A stretch of 64,000 nucleotides of DNA from Mugil cephalus (GCF_022458985.1 NC_061789.1:4691501-4755500); one strand, 5' to 3'. Numbered from the stretch's first letter, positions 45,101-57,876 are shown. Numbers and translations: made by a program. The notes: generated from the letters alone by a model not told the origin.

Positions 45101-48100
45101 ATTTTACCTCATCTTGCATGTGACTATGCATTTGCTCAGCTTTTCTCTATCATCATACTTCCCAACAAGTGTCTGCATCCTGTTGCATGGCCTGAGATGA
45201 CGCATCTCGTTTGTGCCATAAATCAAACCTTCGCTGTCCTGCAGATTTCCTACCAGGTCTAAATGCTGAGGGTGTCCTGAGCTTTATTCACTGTTTTGTC
45301 AGGCACGGATTAGCAGACAAGGCTTTAGTCTAAAGGGTTTTAAGGAGAAATGTTGGCTCCACCCAAGTCAAACCTTCCTCTCTAGTTGGAGTAAACCCAA
45401 TATTTCTTTGCATGTTGTTCCACACGGGGTAAACATTACAAATATCCAGAATGGACAGAAACATGAGGAAGTAGAAGTGTGTGTGAAAGAAGTTTCATTA
45501 GGTTAAAGAAACTCGGCTTTAAGTGTGCTATCAAACTGAGAAGGAAGGGTGTAGAGGTTTCCACTCACCATTTTGTGGATGAACGTGAGGGTGACGGCGA
45601 GGGGCGGGTCTCCAGTGGCGATGTACACTGTGTATATGCTTGTGTAGAACTCTCCCATGAAATTCCCAACCTTGGTTCATGAGAATGCAAAACGTGACGG
45701 AGATATTTAAATGATTTAAGTCATTTCACTGTTTCAGCATTGCATTTTGTTTTCCATTTTCTCTCTCACCCTGTCACTGTTGGAATAAGCGAGCACTCCG
45801 ACGACGATTTCGGCTAAAGCCATAATGGACAGAAGGGCAGAGAACTGGGAGGACAGAAAGAGACTTCGATTAGTGATCACATGATGTTTTAAACAGAAAA
45901 CAACTTCCTTTCCTCACATATGCAGGTGCATAAAACTCAAAAAAATATATCAAAAGATATATCAAAAACCGGTTAGATTAATTGCCGTTTTTGTGCTCCC
46001 AAATCACAAAGTGCATGTGTATATATTAAAATATTGAATCGCGATTAATCGCATGATTAATGCAAATTAATCACACTTTTTTTTATGTTTATCTGGAAGG
46101 AATATTTAAGACTGAATTAGTGTCATCAACATTTCAGCTGCTCGGGAAGCTTCTGGTTTTCTTTTTTAAATGTGTGGTAAATTTTGTAATTTTTGTTAAC
46201 TTTAAAGCTATTCCAGTATCTCTCCGTGTTTTTCTTTAGTTCCCTTTGTTGGCATGACCTCAAAGGATCTAGATTTTGACACACTTCCTGCTTCATGTTG
46301 CTGTGGCTGGCGACACTAAAAATATTCACTTTTTCTTCTACTGAGTGAATCCCCTGCATGTGTATAGATTCAAATACTGAATCAATATTAATCGCACAAT
46401 TAATGCAAATTAATTGTAGGGATATTTAAGACTAAATTACTCGTGTAAATGTGTTGTGTTTTTTAAATGTGTTTTAAATGTGTAAAGTTTGCATTTTTCA
46501 TTAATCCTGACAAGAGAAATAGACCTCAATCTATATCTGTTCATAATTCGGTTCACATCGACAGATCTCTGGAGTAGCAGAACCAAGAAACCCCGTTCTG
46601 ACCCAGAGTCTGTTCATTTCACAAAAAAAGGAGGGTAAGTGAGGCTTTTCTTATGTTGTCATAAGCAGATTCATTTTACCACAAAAATATGTTCCCTCAA
46701 AGCGTTGCACGGCTACAGAAGCACATGCTGGGGCGAAAAGGAGCAGACTGGAGACCTTTTTGATGAACTTAACGCATATGGAGCCTCTCTCTTGAACTTT
46801 CACTGTGAATGTTAAACTGTGTTGCAGTGGTTAGCACTTCTTAGGTTCGTTTACATATCTCCAAAGACATGGTAAATTATTTAAGTAGGTTGATTGTGTT
46901 GGGACTGACTATAAACAAGCCAAAGTGTTCTCCACACCAATGACTCCCCCTCGATGACCCTCTAGATAAGGTAACAACGGTCATGGAGTGCGGGGGAGGA
47001 TAAGCCCTCCCTCTCAGATGAGATCATGGTAATGAATGAATTTTCCATTTATTTATCAGCATATACTTTATTTACATGTACATTTATAAAATTGCCACCC
47101 TGCTATAACTGTATTTTTAGAATAAAAGGTTTTGTCAGCTGCTTCTATGGTTCTGTTTAACATCCTCCAATTCACTACGTCCCGGTTCACGTTTATTTCC
47201 TGTTTGTTGCCACAGCACAGAGACCTCTCTGTCTCTGTACTATGTAACGGTTTAGGAATGCCTCTCATTTTCCCCGACAGGAACTGGGAGCTCAGACGAG
47301 GAGATAAAAACTGGAAAATTGGACACTGAACTGAAAGTGTCTCTGGGCGTAATCTAAGACTGATTTTGAGAACAGAAACCTTGAGGAAAGACAGCGAGCT
47401 GTAGCCGGGAGTCTTTTTAGGTGTGTCTCCCGAGGCTGATCTCAAGGATCTCCTTACACTCCTCCCTCTCGTCCATTATTCCGCTACAGTGCTGTGTGTG
47501 TTTCTCAACACTAACGGCAAAGTTGTAATACTTTGCGGTTGCACATTTTTGGAGGAGGTGTGTCTGCAGTTTCCAGGAATTAAACCGTGTTTCATTTACA
47601 GTAGGAGGTTCAGAGCTTTCTCCCTTAAACACACAAGTGCTCAGCCTTCAAATCAACTTACTTAAAGTAGAATGAATTTATGTTGCACACGCAAAAAAAG
47701 ACAACAGAGAAACTTTCTAAGGGAGAAAGAGGCTGATATGTACTACGACGTACTTTAAAGCTTTTCCAGTGTCTCTTTTTTTATTTAGTTCCCTTTGTTT
47801 TGCATGACCTCTCATGCTGGAAGTGTATATTTGGACACATTTCCTGCTTCGTGTTGTTGTGTCCGGTGACATTAAAAAGTTCCACCTTCTTCTACTGGGT
47901 CAATTCAGTGTGGTTCTTCCAGTTTTATGTCTATAGTCTAAAGGGAAAAGGGGAAGTTAATAATTGATTTAATGTTCTTGTATCTGTAGTGGTATCAAAG
48001 CAGGAAATGGTCCACATCGATAGTTGTAGAGCACTTATCATCGGTGCTAAATGAACCTGGTTGTTCTCCAGATTCAGACAAACGATATGATATAAATTCA

Positions 48101-50336
48101 GGTGACCAGATGCCTTGTGTCAGAAAGTCCAAAATTACATCTGAATATTGTTCCAAAGTCAAGTCAACTGGAAAAAAAAAAAAAAAACATCTGGTTCTTT
48201 AAGAACCGTTTAATTTCCTCCTTTACTTTCCGTTTTTTTTTTTGTTTTTTTTTTTTTACCAAATTATCCTAACACTGTGCTCTCATTAGGTTTCCAACTT
48301 AAAACGCACAAACTAAAAAATGCTGAACAAGTAAATTTGTCTTTTAATTTATGAAAAAAGAAAATCAAAAGAGAAGTAAGCTGATTTGATTCCTATAAAA
48401 CCAGACAATTTTGTAGGTGGAGAAGAAGAAGTTGTTTACAGCAGACAATTCTCTCAAAAAACTTTTAGTAGTACTTTTAAGTCTACTGCACAAAACCTAC
48501 TGTCCATATCCTCTTGTAATTGCTAGTTTTATTCAGTGTAAATCCTGCTGTCAATGTTAATTCAACTTAAAGTCATATGTATATCTAGACATTTGTAATC
48601 CAGTCTTACTGCTTCTGCACTTCTGCTTAGATGCCAACTGCATTCAGGTGACTTGGAGTTGTGCTCCTTTAGCAAACATTAGTTTCCTCCTTTTCCTTTT
48701 AGACTGCAGTTTTTAATTTCTGAATTAGATTTTTTTGTTGTCGTTGTTTCTGGTTTTAAAGGCAAACTTGAAATACCAATAAAAAAATAAATCAAAAAGA
48801 AACGCACGGCCCTTACACGTAACGCGCCTGTGTGAACGTTATTTAAACGTGCCGCTGGCTGTTAAAGGAGTGAAGCAGCGACATGTGCAGTAAAAGATTA
48901 ATGCTTCGTCTAGACGCTGGCAGGAAGACATATATGCAAACTGTATCAAAGGTGAGGTGACTTTCTATCCTGTGTCTCTTGAACACCCTGCAGCCTGCTA
49001 GCACGCATGTTCTGCAGCCACCGTGGAAGAAATAACTCTTCACACCAGCAGGGGGCAGCAGTCTTGTTATTCGATGGAAGAGAAACTGGAAAATCTGGAA
49101 AAAAAACTGGCTTCTTCCTTTCTCTGGTCTCGCAGTTCCCTAGGGTGAAATCTCTCTTGCAGAGTCTTAGACTGAGACAGAGATTCAGCGCATTTGCCTG
49201 AAAAGCAGCTGATGGGGAAACAGGTAGTGCTGACGGAAGTAGCTCTTACGTAGCGACTTTCTAGCGAGCTGTATGACACTTATAGTTTAGCAAAAACCAG
49301 AAGTGGAACGCTGAGGCAAACCTGCATTTCACTTGAGGTTTTCTGTTGTATAAAGCACGTAGTGACATTATAGCCAACAGGAAACAACTTGTCTGCAGTG
49401 CAAAGGATGCCACCGTGGCAATGAAGAAAAAAAACAAAGAAAACCTCACCACTTGCAGAGCACATCTCTTCTCGTTGCACGCGCCGTAGTCTCCGAACAC
49501 CACAACAATCAGCATCACTGCGCCGAGAACTATCAGCACCGTCACGCCTGAGTGGAAAAAGAATCATTAACTTGTGTCTAAGGCAAAAATAATAACAATG
49601 CAGCTGTTTTTGCTTGACAAAAATTCTAAAAATTAGCACAAAGTCCTCGTCTCTGAACAAAACATGTGATGCATTTCCTTTTTATTTTTTGCTTTCTTTA
49701 ATTTTTTAAAGTGCACTAACCCAAGACAAAGGCGCTGGAGTTGAGCTGCTCTATTTCAAAGATGCTTCTGGTGTTGTCGCTGAATCGCAGCCATAGGCCC
49801 AGGCCCAGGAGAGCAAAGCCCACCACCTGGAAAGAAAAAAAAAAAAAAGAGGAAATAGAAAAACTCTAACAAGTGCACATCTTCAGCTATTTAAATCACA
49901 GGGGGATTCACAATTTCAACGAATCTTCATGTCACCAGGTGGCATGTTATTGAAGAATGAGACCAAATACGGAGCAGCTTTAGGAAAAAATAAAACGTCT
50001 ATCAGACAAAATAGGTTATCATTCAAACTGATGCTGCAGAGTGTAACCCGAGGTGGGGTTAGCCCGAAACGAAACCAAATGAATGGCCAGGTGGCAACAC
50101 ACACACACACGCACACATACAAACACCGTATGTGCACATAAAAAAAACCTCACACAGATTCCTTTTAAATATTGCTTAGATATTAACACCTTAAATGCAA
50201 TACAGACAAATTCATATGCGGGGGAAAAAAGCCTTTTTGTTTTTATATCTACGCAATGCGCCAGACTTACCGCAAAGATGATGTTGAAAATGATGAGGAT
50301 ATACTTGCAGACGTGGCCACAACCGTCCAGAGCCAT
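42148..50336 (-). CDS. CD9-type tetraspanin, array gene 4, form with distal terminal exon (238 aa)
   Basis: Exons: 50336-50271, 49826-49721, 49547-49450, 45844-45770, 45670-45569, 44962-44867, 44578-44495 and 42237-42148, all in phase. It is the most canonical member of the array. The N-terminus is MALDGCGHVCKYILIIF, and TM1 includes VVGFALLGLGLWLRF. The TM2 end is VVVFGDYGACNEKRC, and TM3 begins FSALLSIMALAEIVVG. The large loop has LHCCGITG, TCPKP and SCP, giving four cysteines as in CD9. TM4 runs from SLVLGLFVGTGALL into ITALVCTIVLL, followed by the cytosolic tail KQLKRTHQQITTYY. The terminal exon has the same length (90 nt) and core (ALVCTIxLLKxLKR) as that of gene 1, so it is probably the ancestral end. 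A second terminal exon lies upstream of it at 44,200-43,967. Confidence 0.87.
42700..43060. repeat. Possible hAT-type non-autonomous element between the two terminal exons
   Basis: It begins near 'cggcccgtggaccaaaaccg' and ends near 'gggctgcgtgaggcccccaa'. This pattern resembles common hAT-derived repeats that start and end with ggccc-rich phrases. Borders are not defined. Confidence 0.35.
43967..44200 (-). CDS. Alternative terminal exon of tetraspanin gene 4 with Pro/Tyr-rich tail (gives 286 aa)
   Basis: The acceptor TTCCTTCTTCTAAAG precedes an exon in the same phase as the distal exon. It starts IIAMICSAVLTKQIQR, completing TM4, and continues with a cytosolic tail containing APAPAPASLPPPQHAF and PYPYPYPYQ before a TAA stop. 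The Pro-Tyr run is encoded by a hexanucleotide repeat that on the plus strand reads TAGGGG four times. Genes 1, 2 and 3 have no such tail. It would be used instead of the exon at 42,237-42,148, by splicing choice together with an earlier poly(A) site. The reading frame is open for 77 codons. Expression is not shown by the sequence. Confidence 0.72.
   Translation of the reverse strand: MIAMICSAVLTKQIQRSASASRHIILTQTIQAPAPAPASLPPPQHAFEAKPYPYPYPYQDPVVFTPLSAVTLPAVQT
46020..47900. repeat. Duplicated blocks in tetraspanin gene 4 intron 3
   Basis: The segment about 46,195-46,350 ('agttccctttgttggcatga' to 'ttcttctactgagtgaatcc') matches 47,755-47,905. An 'atcgcgattaatcgcatgat' motif at 46,035 recurs in weaker form near 46,395. 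At 47,435-47,550 lies the third copy of the block duplicated in gene 1 intron 3. No exon was seen in this 3.6-kb intron. Confidence 0.6.
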
Positions 50337-50720
50337 GATGATGACCGGCGAGTTTCGTGTCGTTTGGAAAGGCTGAAAGGTGACAGGCTGCTTTTAAAAA
50401 CGCGATACGAGTTTGTGCAGATGCGCGTCGTTTCTCCACAAAACACCAAATTGCGCTGCTGGCAATGCGAACGCAAAGAACCCCTTTCTCATTTAACAAT
50501 TAAAATAAACGATCGTCACGAACAATACCTTCAAAAAGTGCCGCAACCGTCGAGATAAATACCTGGATGCGTCTGTGGAGTGTCACTGTGGAGGCGCCAA
50601 CGGTGCGTCCGAATGCTTGGAAATGATGCTGGTGCTGATGGGTTGTCAGCCTAGACGCGCGTTACGACCCGCCCACTTGGATCACGCTCGGTGTTTTAAT
50701 TGGACGGTGGTCTTGATTGA
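50337..50720 (-). promoter_or_regulatory. Probable 5' UTR/promoter region of tetraspanin gene 4
   Basis: This region directly upstream of the start codon is locally rich in CpG (for example 50,590-50,690, with CGCGCG and CCGCCC), unlike the AT-rich surroundings. No TATA box was found at a fixed distance. A non-coding first exon may lie here. Confidence 0.4.
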
Positions 50721-50824
50721 CGCGGGAGAACGCCAATGAGCGGGAGGAAGAGGAGAAGTTGCTGTTGCGGTGCTTCAGGAAACGGGACCATGTCATAAAT
50801 GAAGCCAGACAGAAGGAAAGTTAG

Positions 50825-51385
50825 AGAAACGAAACTAAGAGAAGGATCTGGGTCAACGACAGCGAGCGGCCCATCGGCATTAGCGGAAATTAGCAGGTTT
50901 TGCACAAATGTAACTCAAGCAAATGAATGAAATGAAGTGATCATTCTTTTAAATAAGTGGCATGGGCATATGTCCCAATAAATATGGATGTAGGGGGGAG
51001 AAAGAGGAATACTGGAAGGTTTTTAGTTTTTATTCTCGGGAAGCTCAGGCTCCACCTTCCATGTTGATGTTGTTCTGTAAACCCTTTTATGGGGGCAGCA
51101 TCCCTTGATGGCTGTCAATCCATCAATCATTCAACCAATCAACCAAACAAACAACCTACCTAACAAGCAAGGGAAACGAAACTAAGAGAAGAATCTGCAA
51201 CAACGACAGCGAACGGCCCATCGATATAAACCCTGATGTTTTAATTTGAAATTAGCAGGTTTTGCACAAATGTAACTCAAGCAAATGAATGAAATGAAAT
51301 GATCATTGGCACATGTCCCAATAAATATGGGTGTGGGGGGAGAAAGAGGAATACCGGAATGTTTTTGGTTTTCATTCTTGGAAAT
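50825..51385 (+). repeat. Tandem direct duplication of about 200 bp
   Basis: The segment 50,825-51,035 (from 'gaaactaagagaaggatctg' to 'gaggaatactggaaggtttt') is repeated at 51,177-51,385 with small changes and indels. The unit offset is about 350 bp. It includes 'attagcaggttttgcacaaa' in both copies. Confidence 0.8.
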
Positions 51386-52079
51386 GAAAAGTTAAAACTG
51401 GATTTTAGCTTTTCATGGACACAAAGAACGAGAGAGAAACGAAGGACAGGAAATGTGCTTTAATGTCTCTCCTCCCCTTCCCTGTGGCTCATACAATAGA
51501 GATATATATAGATAGATTGGTGGGTTTCCTCACATGAACTGCTTGCTTCATGCACCTTTCACAACAGAAAGGAAGGAAACATTTCTCATTCTGATATTGC
51601 ACAATATTTGAGTGCTGTCACATTGTGTTTGGTGGGTTGCTTATACAGTCGAGCCAGCGGCAGGGAGGATGGGTTTCCAGAATCATAAAGCATCTTTGAT
51701 CGTGGTTCCTGCTCTCTGAAGGATCAGTGTCCTCAGCAGATATTCTATTGTGCCTTTCCTTGTAGTGTGCATTAGTTCATGCAGTTTACCTTGTGTTAAC
51801 CTGGAGGTGTTATGCTGGCTTTAGTTCACTGTACTCCCTGTTGTCGTCACCTTTCAAAGTGGGGGGCTATACTATTGCAGCCAGCTCCATCCTGGGTGGT
51901 GGTGGTGAGCCTTGGTTCTGCTACGGTTTAGTATTATTGAGGTATTATTGGGGGGTTTTATGGCTGTCATTGCAAAATATGTCAAAGGTGAGCCACCTCG
52001 CTGCCCCCTTCCCTGGTGGTCATCATGGGACCTTTGCAGGTGGATGAGCAGTAGTGTAATTCATAGATAGACAGCAGAG

Positions 52080-52445
52080 GTAGCGTGATGCTCTGAGGAC
52101 AACGCTCTCCTGAGAAGACTCTGAGAGGTCCAACCTTCCATGTTGATGTTGTTCTGTAAAACCTTTCATGTCTACCCTTTCATGGGAGCAGCACCCCTTC
52201 GTGGCTTCTTTCAGAAGGACAATGCTCCCTTCCACAAAGCAAAAAAAAAAAATAAAAATAGTATGAATTTGACCTCCAAATTCCTCAGATCTTGATCCAA
52301 TGGAGCATCTGTTCTGGACAAATGGGTCAGATCCATGGAGGACCCACCTCGCCACGCAATTCCAACTTTGCAGGAATTATTGTAAAGGATCTCCTGCTAA
52401 TATGTTGGTGCTAAATACCAAGACGGCACACCTTCAGAAGTCTAA
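52080..52445 (+). pseudogene. Tc1-like transposase 3' relic (family A)
   Basis: In shifted frames it resembles the second-aspartate box ('cagaaggacaatgctccctt', reading QKDNAPFHK) and the region after it ('cctcagatcttgatccaatg', followed by 'gagcatctgttctgg'). The end, 'tcctgctaatatgttggtgc', matches the C-terminal part of the family. Stops and frameshifts disable it. Nearby sequence at 51,050-51,115 repeats part of the 52,130-52,200 stretch. Confidence 0.6.
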
Positions 52446-52850
52446 TCCAACCAACCAACCACCAACCAACCAATCAATCAACCAATCAACCAATCAATCA
52501 ACCAATCAACCACCAACCACCAACCACCAACCAACCAATCAATCAACCAGTCAATCAATTAATCAATCCAACTTTATTTGTATAGTACTTTGCATCCAAA
52601 ATGTAGTGCATTACACAATAATCAATCAATACGTACCCACCGCTCCCCCACCCCTTCCCCAAACATAGACTAACGGAGTCCATGCCTCTCAATCAATCAA
52701 TCAATCAATCAATCAAACAACCAGTCACTCAATCAGTCTGTCAATCATTCAGTCTGACTTTATTTGTATAGCACTTTCCAAAATGTAGGGCTTTACACAA
52801 TAATCAATCAATACATATCCCCCGCCCCCCACCCCTTCCCTAACATAGAC
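52445..52850 (+). repeat. (CAAC/CAAT)n tandem repeats with duplicated LINE-tail-like segments
   Basis: CAAC/CAAT tetranucleotide arrays occur at 52,448-52,566 and 52,690-52,722. Each is followed by a similar 90-100 bp segment ('actttatttgtatagcactt' and 'cattacacaataatcaatca', then a C-rich stretch) at 52,568-52,675 and 52,755-52,852. The reverse complement ends in 'tacaaataaagt', like fish LINE 3' tails. Confidence 0.65.
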
Positions 52851-53319
52851 ACACAGACAGACACACAACTTAATGATCTGTGAAGCACTACAAACAAGAA
52901 CAACATTCATTAAATCAAGAGGATTTGTTAAGACATTAGCGAGAACTGTGGAAACGCTCCCATAGGTGTGGAGACACCAGAGGCTGGATTTAATCGACAA
53001 CGGCAAAGTAAAGTCAGTCAATAAATCAAGACTCTTAATTAGTAGAAATAGACTTAAGAGCAGACTAAAAAATAATAAAAAGCAAACAAGAGAAAAAATG
53101 ATTCAATTATGCTAAAAACGCCAGCTATTAAAACAGTACGAGAAACTAAATTTTTAAATGGTCAATAAATAAATAAAGTTGCGGAGTCTAGATAGATAGA
53201 TGGATCATTTCTATGCATAAAACTGATGCAAAACAGTCATGAAAGTAGACAGAAAAAACCACATCAAACATATGAAACAGAAATATGTTACTTTTTGTTT
53301 TTTTATTCGCTAAGTTAAT

Positions 53320-53470
53320 CATTTGTACATATATGTGAGGTGCAAAAGTACACAAACCCTTGTGTTTTAGTATCTGGTGTGACCTCCTTGCGCAGCAATA
53401 ACAACGACTAATTTCTATAGCAATCTGAGTGGTGGTTTGGGGGGGATTATAGTCCATTCCTAAAAAAAAA
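53320..53470. repeat. Tc1-like transposon end fragment (family C)
   Basis: 'gcaaaagtacacaaaccctt' followed by 'tggtgtgacctccttgcgca' and 'ggattatagtccattcct' is the layout of a Tc1-like element terminal segment read from outside toward the antisense transposase. No second end was found. Confidence 0.4.
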
Positions 53471-54019
53471 CAACCCACTTCAGTTCTGAGGTGCTGTGTG
53501 CGGCACTATTAAGACAGTAATGGCTTCTTCTGTGAAACAGGCAACAGTGTGGAGGGACGTGACCTCACCGCCGTCCATCATTGCAGGTTCAGTGCAGAAG
53601 GCAGCAGAGGAAGAGGGTGGTTGATAGAGCGAGTTACAGAGACACAGAAAAAGAAAAAAAAAAAACACACAACTACACAGCAACCTCAGCTGCTCACAAA
53701 CACACACAGAAACCGGTCACAGTCACATTTACTCACGGGCAGATGGTCAAAAGTAAAGCAACCATCACATTTCTGAGGCAGGAGGAATCAATACAGGTTC
53801 TTTCTTCTTCTGTTTCAACTGTTTTTGTGTGCTTTTGTGGCCCAGCAGCCATATTTGAATGCTTATAGCGTTAATCACAATAACTAGAGTCGAGATGTTT
53901 CCCTTTCAACGCGCTTTGGTTCATCGCCCACTAGGGGGCGCAAAAACATTAAAAGAATTGACTATGTTTGTCACTCCCTCAAAAAAAAAACAAAACAAAG
54001 AAACTCACTAGACTGCAGG

Positions 54020-55370
54020 GGCCAGCTCGGATCTTTAGTGTGAGTTTATTGGAAAAATTAAAACCCTTTAAAACATAAATATGTTCACATGTGCCTTGAA
54101 GAAAAAAACAAACAAAAACCAAGTATATGTATAAATAAAATATTAATAAAAGAAATTTTGCACCTTTTGTTTACATTTTCAGAAATGTTTTATAATTTTT
54201 GTGTAAATTATATGTACACGTATATGTATGTGTAATTTATATGTGGTATCAATATTTATATTAGTATAAATACTAATATTTCTTTACTTGTATTTTTTCT
54301 ATAAATAACACAATAAAAATGGAAAAAATGGAAAAAGTTTTTGTATTTATATTTTTGTGTTCAAACACGTAAATCAGGATTTTAGTATTTCTTAATATTT
54401 TCATCTAATTTGTTATTAGGTTACAAACATTTTCAATCAACAATACGGCTAGGAAAAAAATCATATTTCATATTAGTTAAAAACAAATACATAATAAAAT
54501 GATTAGTGATTGGAGGTGGTGGTGTGATTGAAGCAGTAAAAAATGACAAAACTTTTTGTAATTTATTACTATTATTATTTTTTGTTGTGTTACATTTTTC
54601 AGACATGTTTAAAAACATTGTATATATAAATAAAATTAATGAAGACTTTCCGTAATTTATTATTGTATTTCTTATTTTTTTTGTTTGTTTTTTGGTGATT
54701 TTTTTTACATATAAATAACAAATAACATAAATAACAAATAATGAAAACTTTTAGTATTTTTATTTATTTATCGTTTTTATTAGACTTAAAATACTTTTTG
54801 TATATTCCCATTTTAAAGTATTTTAAAACATGTTTTATTATTTTGTTTGCTGATTTTATAAACAATTTTGTGTATAAATAAAAAATAATGAAAACCTATT
54901 GTCCTTTTTTTATTTGTTCATTTTATTAAACTTAAAATACTTTCGTATCTAAATATTTTTAAAAAATATTTTAAAACAAGTTTTATTATTTTTTTGTGAT
55001 TTTATAAACGTTTTATGTATAAATATTTTTTTTGTAATATATTATATTTTCTTAGTTTTATTAAACTTAAATTACTTTTATGAAAATTTTATATCAGTCA
55101 AAAAAAATAAATAATAAAAAGGATATATGTGGTGGCGTGATTGGGGCTGTAAAAAAATTACGAAAACTATTTTTTATTTTTGTAATTTATTATTTTTATT
55201 TCCTCGTTTTGCTAAACTAAGTAAAAGTTACTTTTTGTATCCACCATTTTTTTTTTAAAAAAAATTTTGTTTTCAATATTGATTTTTATAAATTTTTTAC
55301 GTAAAGGTTTATAAAACATGACGTGGTGCTGATATTTTTATGTTAGCTATAAATAAATAAATAATAAAAT
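54020..55370. repeat. AT-rich degenerate array
   Basis: About 1.35 kb of very AT-rich sequence in which a unit of the type 'tttgtaatttattattttta' plus 'ttattaaacttaaaatactt' plus 'tataaataaataataaaa' recurs at least five times with decay. It ends abruptly at a GGA-rich run at 55,378, where the GC-rich first exon region begins. Confidence 0.6.
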
Positions 55371-55379
55371 GGGTAGAGG

Positions 55380-55609
55380 AGGAGGAGGAGGAGGAGGTGG
55401 AGGAGGAGGGAGCAGTGAGGTGTTTGGGGGAAAAAAAAGAGGTTAGACGGAGGAAACGCAGACCTCAGACCAGCCCACTTCCCCTCACTCTCCAGTCATC
55501 CTCATCCCGGTATCCGCTTGGAAATCTGACCGCGGATCAGCACCACTCCGCCCCTCGTCTTTTCCTTTTTCTTTTTTCTTTTTTTTTTTTTTTCCACACC
55601 ACCGGAGCT

Positions 55610-55645
<36 letters not shown>

Positions 55646-56609
55646 CCGAGACCAGAGGAAACCGTGCAGCTCGCTCCTCCGTAAAGCCCAGGTCCAAGAC
55701 GGGACCCAACACCGAGGGGGGACTAAGGCTGCTGCTAGGAACCGACGGAGAAGGACTTTCAACGCGACAAGGAAAGAAGAAAAAGGGGAGAGGGAGAGCG
55801 GAGAGACGCATTTATCGCGTTTATTTATCGGGGACTGGCTCCGCTGGAGAATAAAAAAAACAGGGAGAAGGAGGAGGAGGAGTAGTATTACAGCTAATTT
55901 CCAACATTTTCTATTCTTGGCAGCGAAGCGTGTGGCCACATTTATAAAGGGAGCTAGCGGAATGTAATGCTACAGGCTAGCCGAGGTTAGCTGGATAATT
56001 AGCTCGTCGCGAGAGTCGTTTGATCTTTATTCTCAAATAGGTCACTGCGTTTTTTTTTGTTTTTTTTAATTTTTATTTTTTATTTTAGGGAGGGGGGAAA
56101 AAAAAGGCTGCACTTAAGTACCTTTTAATGTGTGATGATATCACAATGCTCTGCCTCGCATAGCTAAAAAGCTAAGTTAGATAATAAGCAGTTCTTATAT
56201 CTTATATTTATGGAAATCTGATTTAAAAAAAAAAACGAAGAAAGAAGCTATTGCGGAGCTGTGGATACAAACAACAACAGCAACACACAAAAAAAGGGTA
56301 AATTAAAAGACTTTTTTTTTTTTTTTTGTACTGGAGACTGTCTGCCGTCCGATGTTAATGTCGACCGACGTTGCATCCATAATGCTACCCGTTAGTCGGG
56401 GGATCATGGACCGGGAAAGGGACGTGGTCGAGGCGGCCGCCGGACCCGCTGCGGCCGGGGGTCCGGCTGCTGTTGTCCGGGGGATGAAGCGCGGAGACCC
56501 GGAGCCCGACGCTCAGACGGCGGCTGCCCTCGCCGACTTGTCCGGGGCGGAGTGCAAAAGACCGAGGATAGACGGGACCGGGGGTGTCGTCGTCGGAGAC
56601 ATCGGACAG
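55380..56609 (+). promoter_or_regulatory. GC-rich promoter/5' UTR region of the downstream gene
   Basis: Composition changes sharply at 55,378 from AT-rich to CpG-containing sequence (for example 55,500-55,560, 55,680-55,830 and 56,400-56,600). It contains a (GGA)n run, a (CA)n run (55,612-55,640) and T tracts. A long 5' UTR or an upstream non-coding exon is likely here. The transcription start cannot be fixed from the sequence. Confidence 0.5.
56352..56609 (+). CDS. First coding exon of an unidentified, probably nuclear protein (86 codons, phase 0 end)
   Basis: The frame opens MLMSTDVASIMLPVSRG, has an Ala/Gly-rich stretch, then GMKRGDPEP, and a basic cluster AECKRPRIDG that looks like a nuclear localisation signal. 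It ends GDIGQ at a good donor (CAG|GTATGT, exon end 56,609). Codon composition is GC-rich and the frame continues without a stop up to the donor. Beyond it the frame runs into CA and T tracts, as expected for an intron. I do not recognise the family. Alternative starts at the methionines of 'IMLPV' or 'IMDRERD' are possible. Intron 1 extends past the right edge, over 7 kb. Confidence 0.65.
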
Positions 56610-56663
56610 GTATGTAAAAAAAACACACACACACACACACAAAAAAAGCAGCCATTCCTCTCA

Positions 56664-56702
<39 letters not shown>

Positions 56703-57847
56703 ATGTGCGTGCAGCACGATTCCTCCATCAAAAAAAATGTTTTAATACCGCCTATAATAATAAATCAATGCATCAAACACGAGAATGACAATCTCACGCG
56801 TTCATTTGCGTGAATTTTGAACGGAATTTAAGAATGGAGGTTGAAATCCTCGGGTGCATGATGACACAAGCCAGACAAAGGTAACATGATCCAGGCTCCA
56901 TCCAGGGCTGTGACAGACCAGCAGAAACAGCAAAGATCAGAGCCTTTCATCGTGCATGCATGTCTCCCAGAAAGAGAGAAAGGAAAGAAAGAAAGAAAGA
57001 GAGGAAAGTAAGCCGCTGCAGGGCATAAGTGCATTTTCTATTTGGGTGAAATTACCCAGTGAGTCACCACAAATCCTGATGCACACTGCAATTAATAATC
57101 CTCCCCTCCTTCCTCTATCTAGATTGTAGCTAGGTGTTAAAGAGAGAGAGGAGGGGGGGGGCAGACAAGAAGGGGTTGGGGGAGGGGGTCACCACGGGGA
57201 AAGACAAAGAACAGAGCTTTTTTTTTTTTGTGCTCAAGGCTGAAGGAGCAAATGGTGTGAGGTGGGGGCTCCATCCTCGACATGGGTCTTCCCTGCTTCC
57301 ATGACTCGACTGCTGAGGCAGCAAAGCATCAGCATCGTCGCCCCCCCACCCCCCCACCCCCTTCTCCTTGTATCCCTCTCTCCGGACTAATCTGTGCATA
57401 TTACAGTTAACGAGAGCTGGTGTAGTTTTATTCCCACGGACGCCACCCACCCCACGCTCTCTCTCGCGCGCCTACACATGCTTCCCCAAGCAGCCGCTTA
57501 TACCGATAGTACGAGGTCGAAGTTTCTTTTCATTTTTTTTTTTTTTTTAGCTGACGTCTGTTGTTTTTCAGAAAAGCTCGAGGTCATCTGCAGGTAATTG
57601 AATCACCGCCAGGGTTGGGTGGGTGGAGGATATGAGGATGGGGTGGGGGGTGAAGCTGGTAAAATACTTTTAAGTGGCAGTGCGGCCCGACCTGCTGCAA
57701 AGACAAATCGGTCCCTGGACGTGAAAAGGATGGATGCTGTGGGAGGGGGGGGGGGGGTAAAAAAGGTCACAGCTCGCCGCCGGCGGAGATGATGTGACAA
57801 CGAGGCAGCAGAGCGGCGTGCCCATCAGTTGTATTGATTGGCGGGCA

Positions 57848-57876
57848 CCGGGGTGGGGGTGGGGATGGGGATGGGG
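57848..57876 (+). other. G-quadruplex-prone run in intron 1
   Basis: Five runs of four or five G separated by one or two bases (from GGGGTGGGGGTGGGG onward). It lies on the sense strand about 1.2 kb inside the intron, within a broader G-rich block. Confidence 0.6.

Noticed and set aside
56385-56731. Minus-strand open frames with Arg/Pro-rich sequence
   Set aside because: Mirror of the GC-rich first exon of the plus-strand gene, with CA and T tracts at the ends.
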